The position numbers and the translations under genes were made by a program. Under the pieces are notes generated by a model. The model made no database searches, had not been told where the DNA came from, and saw only the letters and a program-made list of their open reading frames with translations. A DNA stretch of 64,000 nt from Lewinellaceae bacterium (GTDB lineage Bacteria > Bacteroidota > Bacteroidia > Chitinophagales > Saprospiraceae), in the NCBI GenBank assembly GCA_020636075.1, contig JACJYO010000001.1:868001-932000 (forward strand), in the 5' to 3' direction. Each line of letters starts with the position of its first letter. The first letter of the stretch is position 1. This document shows, in pieces, positions 8,402 to 19,849 of the stretch.

Positions 8402-9802
8402 ATGGCAACATCAATCAAATTCGGCACCGATGGCTGGCGCGCAATTATTGCAGACGATTACACCGTAGACAACGTGCTCCGGGTCGCCGAGGCGACCGCC
8501 CGGTATATGAAAAAACACGGTATGAAAAGTGCCGTAATCGGATACGACTGCCGGTTTGGCGGCTTGTTGTTTACTGAAACAACAGCCCGCGTGCTCGGTG
8601 CTTTTGGGATCAAATGCCATGTAGCCACCGGCTTCGTTTCTACTCCAATGGTATCGCTGGGTGTTGTCAAAACCAAAAGTCAGATCGGCATCGTGATCAC
8701 GGCAAGCCACAACCCGCCGTCCTATAACGGTTTCAAACTCAAAGCAGCCTACGGCGGCCCCATGATACCTTCGGGAATCGCGGAAGTGGAATCTATGATC
8801 CCGGATGCTTGTACGCTGAGCGAATTGCCCAGCCTGTCTGATCTGGCAGCCAAGAAATTGATAAAGGATGTCGACCTGGAAGCCATGTACCTCCGCCATG
8901 TGCGCAAGAATTTTGATCTGAAAGCCATCAAACAAAGCGCAGGCCGCATGGCCTACGACGCCATGTATGGAGCCGGCCAACGCGCTGTGCGCAAACTACT
9001 GCCCCGCTCGCTTTTCCTGCACTGCGACCTCAACCCCGGCATGCATGGGCAGGCGCCGGAACCCATCCACCGCAACCTTACCCTGCTCAGTGAGACAATA
9101 CGGAAAAATCCGAAGATCACCTGTGGTCTGGCCAACGATGGCGACGCCGACCGCATCGGTATGTACGATGAAGACGGCAACTTCGTAGACAGTCACCACC
9201 TGCTACTTATCCTCCTGCTATACCTGTACAAATACAAAGAAATGCGGGGTAAAGTGGTCTTCACGTTTTCTGTTACCGACAAAATGAAAAAGATGGCTGA
9301 ACTATTCGGCCTGCCGTATGAGATCACAAAAATCGGTTTCAAGTATATCGCCGAAATTATGACCCACGAAGATGTGCTGGTTGGCGGTGAAGAATCGGGC
9401 GGCCTGGCCGTAAAAGGCCATATTCCCGAGCGCGACGGCATCTGGATGGGCTTATTGGTCCTTGAGTTTATGGCCAAAACCGGAAAAACCATCAAAGGCC
9501 TCGTTCAGGAAGTGTACGACCTCGTAGGCGCTTTTGCCTCCGACCGCGACGACCTGCATATCACAGAGGCGCAAAAACAAGCCGTGATTGCTGCCTGCAA
9601 AGCAGGAAAATACAAGGCATTTGGCAACTATTCCATCCAGGGCGTGGACGACATCGATGGCTGGAAATTCCAGTTCGGTAATGAAAAATGGGTGATGATC
9701 CGGCCTTCCGGTACCGAGCCGGTTCTTCGGGTATATGCCCAGGGTCCGGATCTGGCAGAATGCCGGCGGATGCTGGATGCTACCAAAGCGACAATATTGT
9801 AA
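8402..9802 (+). CDS. Phosphoglucomutase/phosphomannomutase family enzyme
   Basis: A 466-residue alpha-D-phosphohexomutase. It interconverts hexose-1- and hexose-6-phosphates for cell-wall and polysaccharide precursors. All four family loops are visible: catalytic serine TASHNPPSYNGFK (about 100), metal site DGDADRIG (about 250), sugar loop GGEESGG (about 327) and phosphate loop RPSGTEPVLRVYA (about 440). The ATG at 8402 starts MATSIKFGTDGWRA, the normal family start; a longer frame from 8294 adds 36 unrelated residues. Which hexose is preferred (glucose, mannose or glucosamine) cannot be told. The stop codon is the first base triplet of a repeat hairpin shared with the convergent E2 gene. Confidence 0.92.
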   Translation: MATSIKFGTDGWRAIIADDYTVDNVLRVAEATARYMKKHGMKSAVIGYDCRFGGLLFTETTARVLGAFGIKCHVATGFVSTPMVSLGVVKTKSQIGIVITASHNPPSYNGFKLKAAYGGPMIPSGIAEVESMIPDACTLSELPSLSDLAAKKLIKDVDLEAMYLRHVRKNFDLKAIKQSAGRMAYDAMYGAGQRAVRKLLPRSLFLHCDLNPGMHGQAPEPIHRNLTLLSETIRKNPKITCGLANDGDADRIGMYDEDGNFVDSHHLLLILLLYLYKYKEMRGKVVFTFSVTDKMKKMAELFGLPYEITKIGFKYIAEIMTHEDVLVGGEESGGLAVKGHIPERDGIWMGLLVLEFMAKTGKTIKGLVQEVYDLVGAFASDRDDLHITEAQKQAVIAACKAGKYKAFGNYSIQGVDDIDGWKFQFGNEKWVMIRPSGTEPVLRVYAQGPDLAECRRMLDATKATIL

Positions 9803-9907
9803 CGCGAACTGGTAGTTCGCGTAAAAAAGGAAAAAGCGCCAAGTGGTCAAAATTGACGACTTGGCGCTTTTTCTTTAAGAACTGTCGCGAACTACCAGTT
9901 CGCGTTA
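9800..9907. terminator. Convergent terminator inside a nested double palindrome
   Basis: An outer pair of perfect 22-base arms (9800-9821 and 9886-9907) contains the TAA stop codons of both converging genes. Each arm is itself a hairpin CGCGAACT-GGT-AGTTCGCG. Inside lies a 42-base stem (9831-9872) with an A run on the left, AGCGCCAAGT/ACTTGGCGCT, and a T run on the right, a bidirectional intrinsic terminator. A related hairpin occurs at 19043-19064. Confidence 0.85.
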
Positions 9908-11206
9908 CAGGTCCAGCAACAACGTCACCGGATCCTCCAGCAACTCTTTCACCTTCACCAAAAACGTCACCGATGTTGCCCCGTCAACAATCCGGTGGTC
10001 ATAACTCAACGCCAGGTACATCATGGGCCGGATCTCCACCTGGCCATTCACCGCTACCGGACGCTCTTTGATAGCATGCATACCTAAAATGGCGCTTTGT
10101 GGTTCGTTGATGATCGGCGTGCTCATCAGGCTGCCGAAAATACCGCCGTTCGTGATAGTGAACGTCCCGCCGGTCATTTCTTCCAGGGACAGCTTGCCGT
10201 CACGAGCCTTGCCGGCGAGTTCCTTGATCTTCAGTTCCACTTCGTGAAAACCCAAACTTTCCACATTTCGGATCGGTGGTACTACCAGGCCGCTGGGCGT
10301 ACTGATCGCAACGCTGATATCGGCATAATCGTGGTAAATGATGTCATCACCATCGATGTAGGCATTTACTTCAGGCATTTCCAGCAGCACTTTAGCGCAA
10401 GCCTTGGCGAAAATGGACATAAAGCCCAGTTTAATCCCGTATTTTTTGACAAATGCATCCTGGTATTTTTCCCGCATTTGCAGGATACCGCTCATGTCTG
10501 CCTCGTTGAAGGTGGTAAGCATGGCGGTGTTATTCTTGGCACTGACCAGACGTTTGGCAATGGTCCGACGCATGCGGCTGAGCCGCTCCCGGCGCTCGTT
10601 TCTCGAATACAGCGTCTTAACTGCCGGCTCCGGGGTGCGGGTTTGGGGTTGTTCTTTCGGGGCAGCGGTAGAAGGCGGTGTCGCAGGTTGGGATTCCGGT
10701 GCGGCAGATTTGGATTTGTTTTCCACCGCTTTCAGGGCATCTTCTTTGGTGATGCGGCCGTCTTTGCCCGTTCCATTCACATCTGCGGGATTGAGTCCTC
10801 CTTCTTCCAAAATTTTAGCAGCAGCCGGTGAAGGATGACCTGAGGCATAACTGCCTGAACTTTCCGTTTCACCAGCCGGAGTACTTGCTGTTTCCGGTTT
10901 GTCGTTTTCACTGTTACTGCTGCCTACACTACTTCCACCGGAAGATTCCCCGGCAGCATCGGTATCAATTTTTGCAAACAAGGCACCGATCTCAAGATCT
11001 TCCCCTTCTTTAGCCACCCACGTCAATTTTCCGGCCTTGTCGGCCGAGAGTTCCTGGTTGGCTTTTTCCGTTTCAATCTCACAAAGCGGTTCATCCATTT
11101 CCACGATCGAGCCATCCGGTTTTAGCCATTTGGAGAAGGTAATGGTTGTGATCGACTCACCCAGATTCGGTATTTTAAGTTCAATAACAGGCATTGACAG
11201 GTTCAA
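9905..11206 (-). CDS. sucB: 2-oxoglutarate dehydrogenase E2 (dihydrolipoyl succinyltransferase)
   Basis: A 433-residue E2 enzyme of the 2-oxoglutarate dehydrogenase complex (TCA cycle, cytoplasm). A lipoyl domain comes first, with the lipoyl-lysine in IETEKANQEL (about residue 48), then an acidic Ser/Gly-rich linker, a peripheral subunit-binding domain (PSPAAAKILEEGGLNPADV, about 125-165), a second Pro-rich linker, and the catalytic domain with the DHRIVDG His/Asp motif near residue 404. The start is probably the ATG at 11194 (MPVIELKIPNLGES); the listed start adds four residues. E1 (sucA) is not next to it in this window. A pyruvate-type E2 cannot be fully excluded, but the single lipoyl domain and PNLGES start favour the succinyl type. 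Confidence 0.88.
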   Translation of the reverse strand: MNLSMPVIELKIPNLGESITTITFSKWLKPDGSIVEMDEPLCEIETEKANQELSADKAGKLTWVAKEGEDLEIGALFAKIDTDAAGESSGGSSVGSSNSENDKPETASTPAGETESSGSYASGHPSPAAAKILEEGGLNPADVNGTGKDGRITKEDALKAVENKSKSAAPESQPATPPSTAAPKEQPQTRTPEPAVKTLYSRNERRERLSRMRRTIAKRLVSAKNNTAMLTTFNEADMSGILQMREKYQDAFVKKYGIKLGFMSIFAKACAKVLLEMPEVNAYIDGDDIIYHDYADISVAISTPSGLVVPPIRNVESLGFHEVELKIKELAGKARDGKLSLEEMTGGTFTITNGGIFGSLMSTPIINEPQSAILGMHAIKERPVAVNGQVEIRPMMYLALSYDHRIVDGATSVTFLVKVKELLEDPVTLLLDL

Positions 11207-11299
11207 TTTTTATATGAATGGGCTGCAAATTGGTGTTGCCAGGTGTGCAGGCCGAAAAACTTGGGCAAAAGTAGTAGTTTCCAAAGAAGTGGGCCGGAA

Positions 11300-11749
11300 T
11301 CATTCCCGCATTTTGTCCAACAGTTGATGTACCAGTTGGGCCTCTTCGGGGGTCCACGGCGCCGTATGCGGGTTATTTTTTTGCCAACTGCGGTCGACGG
11401 CAAGCAGCTGCTCGATGCCAGCTTCAGTCAGCATTATGAGCCGTTCGCGCCGGTCATGGGGCAAAATGGTGCGTGTTACCAGATGCTTTGCTTCCAGACG
11501 ATCAAGAATGCGCGTGGTGTTAGAGTTGCGCTCCAACATTCTGCTGGTAATTTCTTTGATCAGGATTCCCTCAGGGTGGTGCCCTCGGACAATCCGCATC
11601 ACATTAAATTGCTCCAGCGTGAGGCCCAGCGGCTTCAAACTGGCGGAAAGCCGCGCCCGAAGCCAGGCTGCACTGAATAAAATGTTAAGCTGTGCTTTAT
11701 GCACATCGTCCATAAAGCGGCTGGTTTTAAGTTCGTCTTCGAGTCGCAT
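11300..11749 (-). CDS. MarR family transcriptional regulator
   Basis: A 149-residue winged-helix regulator. The DNA-binding core reads LTLEQFNVMRIV, then the recognition region SRMLERNSNTTRILDRLEAKHLVTR and the wing with the family signature DRRERLIMLTEAG. It would act as a dimer in the cytoplasm, usually repressing transport or stress genes in response to small ligands. It lies 5 bases after the SdiA-regulated-like gene on the same strand, so the two are likely co-transcribed. Its targets are unknown. Confidence 0.9.
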   Translation of the reverse strand: MRLEDELKTSRFMDDVHKAQLNILFSAAWLRARLSASLKPLGLTLEQFNVMRIVRGHHPEGILIKEITSRMLERNSNTTRILDRLEAKHLVTRTILPHDRRERLIMLTEAGIEQLLAVDRSWQKNNPHTAPWTPEEAQLVHQLLDKMRE

Positions 11750-11754
11750 GGTAA

Positions 11755-12633
11755 TTAATCCCGTTTTTGATAATCAAATCGGAGCAGCATGGCGTCTTCG
11801 CCTTTTTTGGCTTCGCTGCTGATAAACAGATTTCCATCCTGGTCAAATGCAATTCCTTCGGGCTGTGGCAACATTTTTTTATTCAACCTTGCCGCTGCAA
11901 GCATTTTTCCGGTCTTATAATCCAACACGATCAGGCGTTTTAAAGCCGTGGAAATCACATACACATCTCCGGAAAAAGGGTGAATTGCAACGCCGGAGGC
12001 GCTAAAAAAATGTTTTTTATCATCATCGTCATACGGAACAGCCTTGTTAACTTCAAGTGGATCAATGCTATAAACAGGTTTGGGATTCAATAGTTTTGTT
12101 TTCAAATCAAATGCAAAAATCAAACGCGGCGCCGAGCTGTCGGGGTTGCCCTTGCAAGCTACCAACAGGGCATTGCGACGATTGTCGAAACCCAAACCTT
12201 CCACATCATCGGCTTTTTTCAGGCCTGTTTTATATTTTTTCGATTTGGGCTTCCCGTGTTTCCACTTCCGTACCATGTATAAATCGCCGTCACTTTTTAT
12301 GGCATACAGGCAGTCGTCCACTTTTTCAACGCCTTCAAAATCGCCCTTATCCCGGAAGAGGACTCGACGCTTTATGGCGCCGCCGCCAGTGATGTCAATA
12401 AACAGCACTTCGCCTTTTTCATCCGAAATTGCACAAAAAAGCCCCGGCTCTCCGGAGGGGCTCAGGCCAGAAATTTCCTTAAGCCCGGGATACCCAAGGT
12501 TCACGATCAGCGAAGGCTCATCCAGTCGGTATGGAATCGTGTCCGGCTGGCCGGTTTGTACTTTTGTAAAATCAAGGAAAGGATTAGGGACAGAAGTCAC
12601 CCAGGTAAGCATTAAAAAAGCAAAGGCGGCCAT
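11755..12633 (-). CDS. SdiA-regulated-domain beta-propeller protein
   Basis: A 292-residue protein with repeated propeller blades: LKEISGLSPSGEPGLFCAIS, DFEGVEKVDDCLYAIKSDGDLY, VEGLGFDNRRNALLVACKGN, SASGVAIHPFSGDVYVIS and QPEGIAFDQDGNLFISSEA. This blade order is that of the SdiA-regulated family (PF06977), whose members are usually exported. The N terminus (MAAFAFLMLTWVTS) may be a short signal peptide; a lipobox is not seen. A second member of the same family lies at 48881-49795. The biochemical role of the family is not established; phosphodiesterase or sugar-sensing roles are only suggested by the fold. Co-transcribed with the MarR gene. Confidence 0.78.
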   Translation of the reverse strand: MAAFAFLMLTWVTSVPNPFLDFTKVQTGQPDTIPYRLDEPSLIVNLGYPGLKEISGLSPSGEPGLFCAISDEKGEVLFIDITGGGAIKRRVLFRDKGDFEGVEKVDDCLYAIKSDGDLYMVRKWKHGKPKSKKYKTGLKKADDVEGLGFDNRRNALLVACKGNPDSSAPRLIFAFDLKTKLLNPKPVYSIDPLEVNKAVPYDDDDKKHFFSASGVAIHPFSGDVYVISTALKRLIVLDYKTGKMLAAARLNKKMLPQPEGIAFDQDGNLFISSEAKKGEDAMLLRFDYQKRD

Positions 12634-12726
12634 AGCAAAGTCGATAATACAGGCAAGTAACGGCGCATTGCCCGGTAAATTTCAGCAAACAACAAAAAAC
12701 AGGGGCTGAAAAAAGATGGCGCCGCC

Positions 12727-13170
12727 TTACTCCTCGGAAAAGACTTCGATCTCGTGGGTTTTGACCACCAGATCGGTAAATTTCCCCTTAAATCGTGTAG
12801 CGCGTACGATATGGTTGTCGATCCAATGGTAATTCCCTCCACGGGGTTTGCCAAACAGAATGCCATGGTATTTGAATCCGTGTTTGTCCAACCATTTGAC
12901 CGTCACCTCCCGGTGTGCTTCGGTGCGGCTTGTAAAGAAAAAAATGATATGCCCTTCGTCATACCATTTGTTCAACATGACCAGCGCATCCGGATATGGC
13001 AGAACCGTGGCCATACGCTCCGGCTCTTCATTGGGTACATCATCGCAGATCGTACCGTCAATGTCGATCAAAAAATTGCGAACGCTGTCCGGTAGCACCG
13101 GGCTGATACGTTCGCCTTTTTCGTTAAAAATTTCCCGAAGGCCGGACCCGGCCTGAACTTCTATATCCAT
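12727..13170 (-). CDS. HAD-superfamily phosphatase-like protein
   Basis: A 147-residue HAD-fold protein. Motif I is FLIDIDGTICDD (nucleophile Asp and acid Asp), motif II is FFFTSR, and the late GKPRGGNYHWIDN takes the place of motifs III/IV. It lacks a large cap domain, like polynucleotide-kinase 3'-phosphatase and related small HADs. Substrate unknown. The minus-strand start at 13170 (MDIEVQAGSGLREI) is preferred to 13200, because a promoter -7 box (13189-13196) lies inside the longer frame. It is an isolated gene, 93 bases ahead of the SdiA-regulated gene on the same strand. Confidence 0.75.
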   Translation of the reverse strand: MDIEVQAGSGLREIFNEKGERISPVLPDSVRNFLIDIDGTICDDVPNEEPERMATVLPYPDALVMLNKWYDEGHIIFFFTSRTEAHREVTVKWLDKHGFKYHGILFGKPRGGNYHWIDNHIVRATRFKGKFTDLVVKTHEIEVFSEE

Positions 13171-13188
13171 GTTAGCGTGTATTTTACG

Positions 13189-13196
13189 CAAAGGTA
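13189..13196 (-). promoter_or_regulatory. -7 box (TACCTTTG) for the HAD gene
   Basis: TACCTTTG on the minus strand is a full match to TAnnTTTG and ends 19 bases before the ATG at 13170. The upstream -33 element is weak (TTTT about 20 bases away). Confidence 0.5.
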
Positions 13197-13370
13197 GCAA
13201 TGAATTTAGCGTAAAATAGGCATCTACAGGGTATTTTCGTCATTGGATGGCATTGGATATAGTTCATTTGCCACACAAACCTGTGTTCAACATAAACAAT
13301 CCAGGCGACCCGGCACTACCAACAACAACCTACACCCTACCTTTGCGCAAACGCCTTCCAACAGCAATAA

Positions 13371-14336
13371 ATGACTACTTTCAATACCATCATTGGCGCC
13401 GATCCGGACAAGGCTGCGTCCTGGTTGATCGACGGTAAATGTGTAGCCGTCCCTACCGAAACCGTATATGGCCTGGCAGCCAACGCACTGGATCCGGCGG
13501 CTGTCGTGCGCATTTTTGAAATTAAAAACCGGCCGGCGTTTGATCCATTGATCGTTCATGTGCCGAGCCTCGAACAGGCGCAACGCTATGCTGAAGAAAT
13601 TCCGGCCCCATTGCGCAGCCTTGCCGAACATTTTTGGCCCGGCCCGCTGACCATCCTGGTGCCAAAGCACAGCGTGGTGCCTGACTTAGTCACATCCGGC
13701 CTGTCGCGGGTAGCCTTGCGGGCGCCTGCACATCCGCTGACACAGGCACTGCTGCACAACCTGCCCTTTCCGCTGGCGGCCCCCAGCGCCAACCCTTTCG
13801 GGTACATCAGCCCCACTACGGCGCAGCACGTGTTTGACCAGTTGCAGGGGAAAATCCCGTACATCCTCGACGGCGGTCCCTGCCGGGTAGGCGTGGAAAG
13901 CACCATCGTCGGCTTTGAAAACGGCCAAACTACAGTTTACCGGCTGGGTGGACTCGCACTCGAAATGATCGAAGCGCAAATCGGGCCCGTTCAGGTCCAA
14001 CTCAATCAAAGCAGCAATCCGGCTGCGCCCGGCATGCTCAAATCGCACTACGCACCGCGCAAGCCCATGATTTTGCTCGGAAAAACACCCTGGCCAAAGG
14101 ATGGCAGGCGCATCGGCCTGCTGACCCTCGGGCAGCGAGCTGATCTGCCGGAGCATGCCCTGCAGATAGCCTTGTCTGAAACCGGCGATTTGGCGGAAGC
14201 CGCACAAAATCTGTTTGCTGCCCTGCGCACACTCGACCAGGCCGACATCGACCTGATCGTCGCGGAAAGCCTGCCCGAGGAAGGGCTAGGCCGGGCGATC
14301 AATGACCGGCTGCGGCGGGCGGCAGCGCAGGAGTAG
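13371..14336 (+). CDS. sua5: L-threonylcarbamoyladenylate synthase (Sua5 type)
   Basis: A 321-residue enzyme that makes threonylcarbamoyl-AMP from threonine, bicarbonate and ATP, the first step in t6A37 modification of ANN-reading tRNAs. The YrdC domain (about 1-190) shows VAVPTETVYGLA, the KxR motif in EIKNRPAFDPLIVHV and the SAN motif (APSANPFG). The linker PGMLKSHYAP closes the active site and leads to the C-terminal Sua5 domain (about 235-321), so it is the long Sua5 form rather than TsaC. Stands alone; no strong promoter seen apart from a TACCTTTG box at 13338-13345. Confidence 0.93.
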   Translation: MTTFNTIIGADPDKAASWLIDGKCVAVPTETVYGLAANALDPAAVVRIFEIKNRPAFDPLIVHVPSLEQAQRYAEEIPAPLRSLAEHFWPGPLTILVPKHSVVPDLVTSGLSRVALRAPAHPLTQALLHNLPFPLAAPSANPFGYISPTTAQHVFDQLQGKIPYILDGGPCRVGVESTIVGFENGQTTVYRLGGLALEMIEAQIGPVQVQLNQSSNPAAPGMLKSHYAPRKPMILLGKTPWPKDGRRIGLLTLGQRADLPEHALQIALSETGDLAEAAQNLFAALRTLDQADIDLIVAESLPEEGLGRAINDRLRRAAAQE

Positions 14337-14386
14337 GGTAGGACGTTGGAATATATTAATGATTTTCACTTATAAAAGGGATAATC

Positions 14387-14422
14387 CAGATGTCTCCCCC
14401 GCATGGCGGGGTCGACATGACA
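14387..14422 (+). repeat. Dispersed repeat, copy 1 (inverted pair around IS110)
   Basis: CAGATGTCTCCC, a variable GC-rich centre, then GGTCGACATGACA. The same two blocks occur in the opposite orientation at 16090-16117. The pair flanks the transposase remnant about 1.7 kb apart. Confidence 0.7.
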
Positions 14423-14549
14423 ATCCAAAGGGAAAGTATCCAATTCATCAGATTTCTCCTATGTTGCAATCCAAGCAAATGCCGAGATTTCAGGGTTAAA
14501 AACTACTGATATTCCTAGGCAACCTGAGCAGAGGCACATTCAAACTTTT

Positions 14550-14575
14550 AAAAGGGGCATCTGAAGCCCCTTTTA
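14550..14575 (+). terminator. Terminator-like hairpin
   Basis: AAAAGGGGC and GCCCCTTTT are perfect arms around a short loop, followed by AATTTC. It may end the sua5 transcript or protect against readthrough into the IS region. Confidence 0.5.
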
Positions 14576-14835
14576 ATTTCTTGACGGCATTCCCAGTGTA
14601 ACCTCTGGCTGTCGACACACTCCGGACTATAGTTCGTTCGGGGGCACCTTTAATGTTTTTCAACCATCCTCCTATAAGCAGTCTTCCCTTTAGGGTGCTG
14701 CAAGACGCTGTTTATGTTCAAAAAGGGAGTGTGCTGTAGCCTCGCTGAAGCGGTCTTTCCTTTGCAGGGCGCCGCAGAAATCCGATTACAGTCACTCCCG
14801 AAAAACTTGGTGTACCACATTAAAGGCACTTTTCT

Positions 14836-15909
14836 TTATTGGTGGCTATTCGGCCAGGGTATATTTTTCTTTTTGTGCAATACCCGTCGTATTCGATTGA
14901 GCAATTTACGGGCTATTTTGACAATGGCTTTTTGGCCCGCCATTCGTTTTTATAGTTGCTGTAGGCCAAAGCCAGTTCAGGATCACGCTTGATAGCCGCC
15001 CACGCACACTCAATTAGAATACATCGCAAACGACGGTTGCCTCGACGCGTAAGATCGCCGACACGTTCCTGTTCCCCGGAGCTGTTCGTATCCGGCATGA
15101 GCCCACAATAAGCACACAGGCGGTCGAATTTACCAAACCTGTCAAAATCCAAACCGATTTCTGTTAAAATAACCAGGGCGCTTTTCAAGCCCACTCCGGG
15201 AACATTTTAACAACAAATCCACTGCTGATTTGTAAGGCGATGCTTTGGCTAATTGCCTTAATTGCTTTAATATCTCCTTTTCCAAATTGCGCATCCAGGC
15301 TAATTCCCGCAGCATCCAACTCAGGGCTTGATCCTGTTGCTGCTTGGCCTGTTGATCTAACCATTGAATATGTTTGCCGCTCCAATCTTGTCGCCATGTT
15401 AAAACCTCACACACAACCCCATAATAACTTAAGTGGCTTTTGATTCGATGCATGATCCGTTGCCGATCCCGCACCAGGCTTCCCCGTTGTCGCACCAAAC
15501 TTCGCGCTTTTGCTGTGCTTTGTCTGGTACGAAAATCCCTTCGCAATCTCCTTTACGAAGTGCCTTGGCTATCTTTAAACTGTCTCGTTTATCTGTTTTT
15601 GGCGTTTCTCCTTCTCTGTTGTCGGTATATCGTTGGGATGATAAACCGATGTCTTGATACCTAAACGAGTTAATTCTTCTTGTATCCAAAACCCACAAAA
15701 ACCGGATTCGTAGGCACAGTAATATTCCCCTCGGGATAATATCGAATCAAATAGGCTTTTAGTTCTTGGGGACTACCTGGTGACATGTGGAAGGTCTTTT
15801 GCGACACTTCATTTAATAAAATACTCACCTGCCAACTCGCTTTATGAACATCCAAACCCACATATATTGAATGCCCACGAAAACAATTCTGCCTAACTTG
15901 TGTACTCAT
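14836..15909 (-). pseudogene. IS110-family transposase, broken by five frameshifts
   Basis: Read on the minus strand from 15909, the frame shifts five times yet each piece is well conserved. The DEDD domain begins YVGLDVHKASWQVSI, continues in another frame as CAYESGFCGFWIQEEL and PTTEKEKRQ, then KTDKRDSLKIAKALRKGD, then ARSLVRQRGSLVRDRQRI. The C-terminal domain shows VPGVGLKSALVILTEIG, CAYCGLMPDTNSSGE and RRGNRRLRCILIECAW, with the catalytic serine motif, and ends near IARKLLNRIRRVL. All five breaks fall in short homopolymers (G, A, A, A, G runs). The gene cannot make full-length transposase as written. Genuine decay or sequencing error are both possible. Confidence 0.88.
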
Positions 15910-16000
15910 TTTGCTCCAAGTTTTTGGTTAACGTTGAATTTGATCTATGCTTTAACCATTTACTTGGGCTTTGGCTTTCGATACCACGCAAACATAGGGC

Positions 16001-16054
16001 CTCGCTACGCTCGAAATTTTACCTGCGCCCTGCCGCAATTTCGAGCGTAGCGAG
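16001..16054. repeat. Inverted repeat (CTCGCTACGCTCGAAATT)
   Basis: Two perfect 18-base arms at 16001-16018 and 16037-16054 with an 18-base loop. No T tract follows, so a terminator role is unlikely. Confidence 0.8.
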
Positions 16055-16089
16055 AAATCTGATGAAATTTAGTTTTTATAGTACGCGAC

Positions 16090-16117
16090 TGTCATGTCGA
16101 CCGTAGGGAGACATCTG
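16090..16117 (-). repeat. Dispersed repeat, copy 2
   Basis: On the minus strand CAGATGTCTCCC-TAC-GGTCGACATGACA, matching the outer blocks of copy 1 at 14387-14422 in inverted orientation. Confidence 0.7.
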
Positions 16118-16285
16118 AACAGACAACATATTATCAGTCATTTACGTGAAACCGTAAGAAACATCCACACATTTCAAATTAGCCATTATTTGCCCAACGC
16201 ATTTTGCCTGAATGCCAATTCCAATAAAATCCGGAAACTAGCTTCCAGTGTTTCACCAGTTTTTTCTTAACCAAGTTTACAAAAA

Positions 16286-19042
<2,757 letters not shown>

Positions 19043-19045
<3 letters not shown>

Positions 19046-19064
19046 CACGAACCTCCGGTTCGTG
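19043..19064. repeat. Stop-codon-linked hairpin
   Basis: TAA of the M16 gene is followed directly by CACGAACC-TCC-GGTTCGTG, an 8-3-8 hairpin. It has the same layout and near-identical sequence as the hairpin after the phosphohexomutase stop (CGCGAACT-GGT-AGTTCGCG). Confidence 0.75.
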
Positions 19065-19078
19065 CGCACGCGCATTTT

Positions 19079-19156
19079 AACACACAGGCACCCAGAGCAC
19101 ATAGGTTTTAAATTTTTGAAAATCAAAAAACTACGTGCTCTGGGTGCCTGTGTGTT
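19079..19156. repeat. Long inverted repeat
   Basis: Perfect 22-base arms (AACACACAGGCACCCAGAGC plus AC, 19079-19100, and its complement at 19135-19156) enclose a 34-base A/T-rich loop. It lies between the M16 gene and the sigma factor gene and may end the M16 transcript. Confidence 0.85.
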
Positions 19157-19276
19157 TAGAACAAACTCCATCCGGACAACCAGTGCCTCAAATTTGCTTT
19201 TTATCCAGTTCAGTAACGCGTCAGAAAAAACTCACTACTTTGGCCCTGCATACCAATCCATCGCCACGCTCTGCCA

Positions 19277-19849
19277 ATGCAGCATACAGACGAAGCACTT
19301 ATCGAAGACATCCGCGCCGGAGGCACCCGCCAGGAACAAGGTATCCGGCGGTTGTACGAGCAGTTTTATTATTTGACCCGCGACAGCCGGAAGAAATACA
19401 CTACCCTCGATGAGTCCGACCTGCTAACCGCTTATAATTCCGCCATTATTTCGCTGCGCAAACAATTGCTTACCGGCGCGTTTCGGGGCGACAGTGCGCT
19501 GGCAACCTATTTCACCCGCATTTACACCAATAAATGCATCGACCATCTGCGCAAACAAAAGTCGGGCCTGCAAACTATGCCCTATGAGTACGCTCCCGAG
19601 GTGGAAGACAAAACGCCAAACGCGCTCAGCCGGCTGATTCAATCCGATCAATTAGAGCGCGTTCGGCGTCAGTTGCAGGCAATTGGGGAAGTGTGCAAAC
19701 AAATCTTGCTGGATTCGGAATATTACGGCTATAGTGCCGAAGAGATCGCCGAACGGATAGGCTTCAGCAGTGCCGCCAGTGTAACCAGCAAAAAGTACAG
19801 TTGTTTGCAAAAGCTGCGCGAAAGCCTGAGTCAACAACCCAAGGCTTAA
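19277..19849 (+). CDS. ECF-like sigma-70 family RNA polymerase sigma factor
   Basis: A 190-residue sigma factor. Region 2 covers about residues 20-95, with TYFTRIYTNKCIDHLRKQ matching the 2.3/2.4 helix, and region 4 covers about 130-185, with the helix-turn-helix YGYSAEEIAERIGFSSAASVTSKK. No extra domains. It most resembles the stand-alone sigma factors that accompany membrane anti-sigma proteins in Bacteroidota, and an anti-sigma-like protein is encoded 4.7 kb away in the same gene block. Its stop overlaps the stop of the convergent 118-residue gene inside CTTAAG. Target promoters are unknown. Confidence 0.87.
   Translation: MQHTDEALIEDIRAGGTRQEQGIRRLYEQFYYLTRDSRKKYTTLDESDLLTAYNSAIISLRKQLLTGAFRGDSALATYFTRIYTNKCIDHLRKQKSGLQTMPYEYAPEVEDKTPNALSRLIQSDQLERVRRQLQAIGEVCKQILLDSEYYGYSAEEIAERIGFSSAASVTSKKYSCLQKLRESLSQQPKA

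Larger units (their letters stand above)
14337..14835. other. Non-coding stretch between sua5 and the IS110 remnant
   Basis: No credible gene in either strand. It holds one copy of a dispersed repeat (14387-14422), a terminator-like hairpin (14550-14575) and otherwise unstructured sequence, probably including the right-hand non-coding end of the IS110 element. Confidence 0.6.
15910..16285. other. Non-coding region 5' of the IS110 remnant
   Basis: No gene is visible. In IS110-group elements the 150-200 bases before the transposase start encode the bridge RNA, so about 15910-16080 is the place to look for a remnant. The region also contains the hairpin at 16001-16054 and repeat copy 2 at 16090-16117, then a short A/T-rich leader of the M16 peptidase gene. 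Confidence 0.5.
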
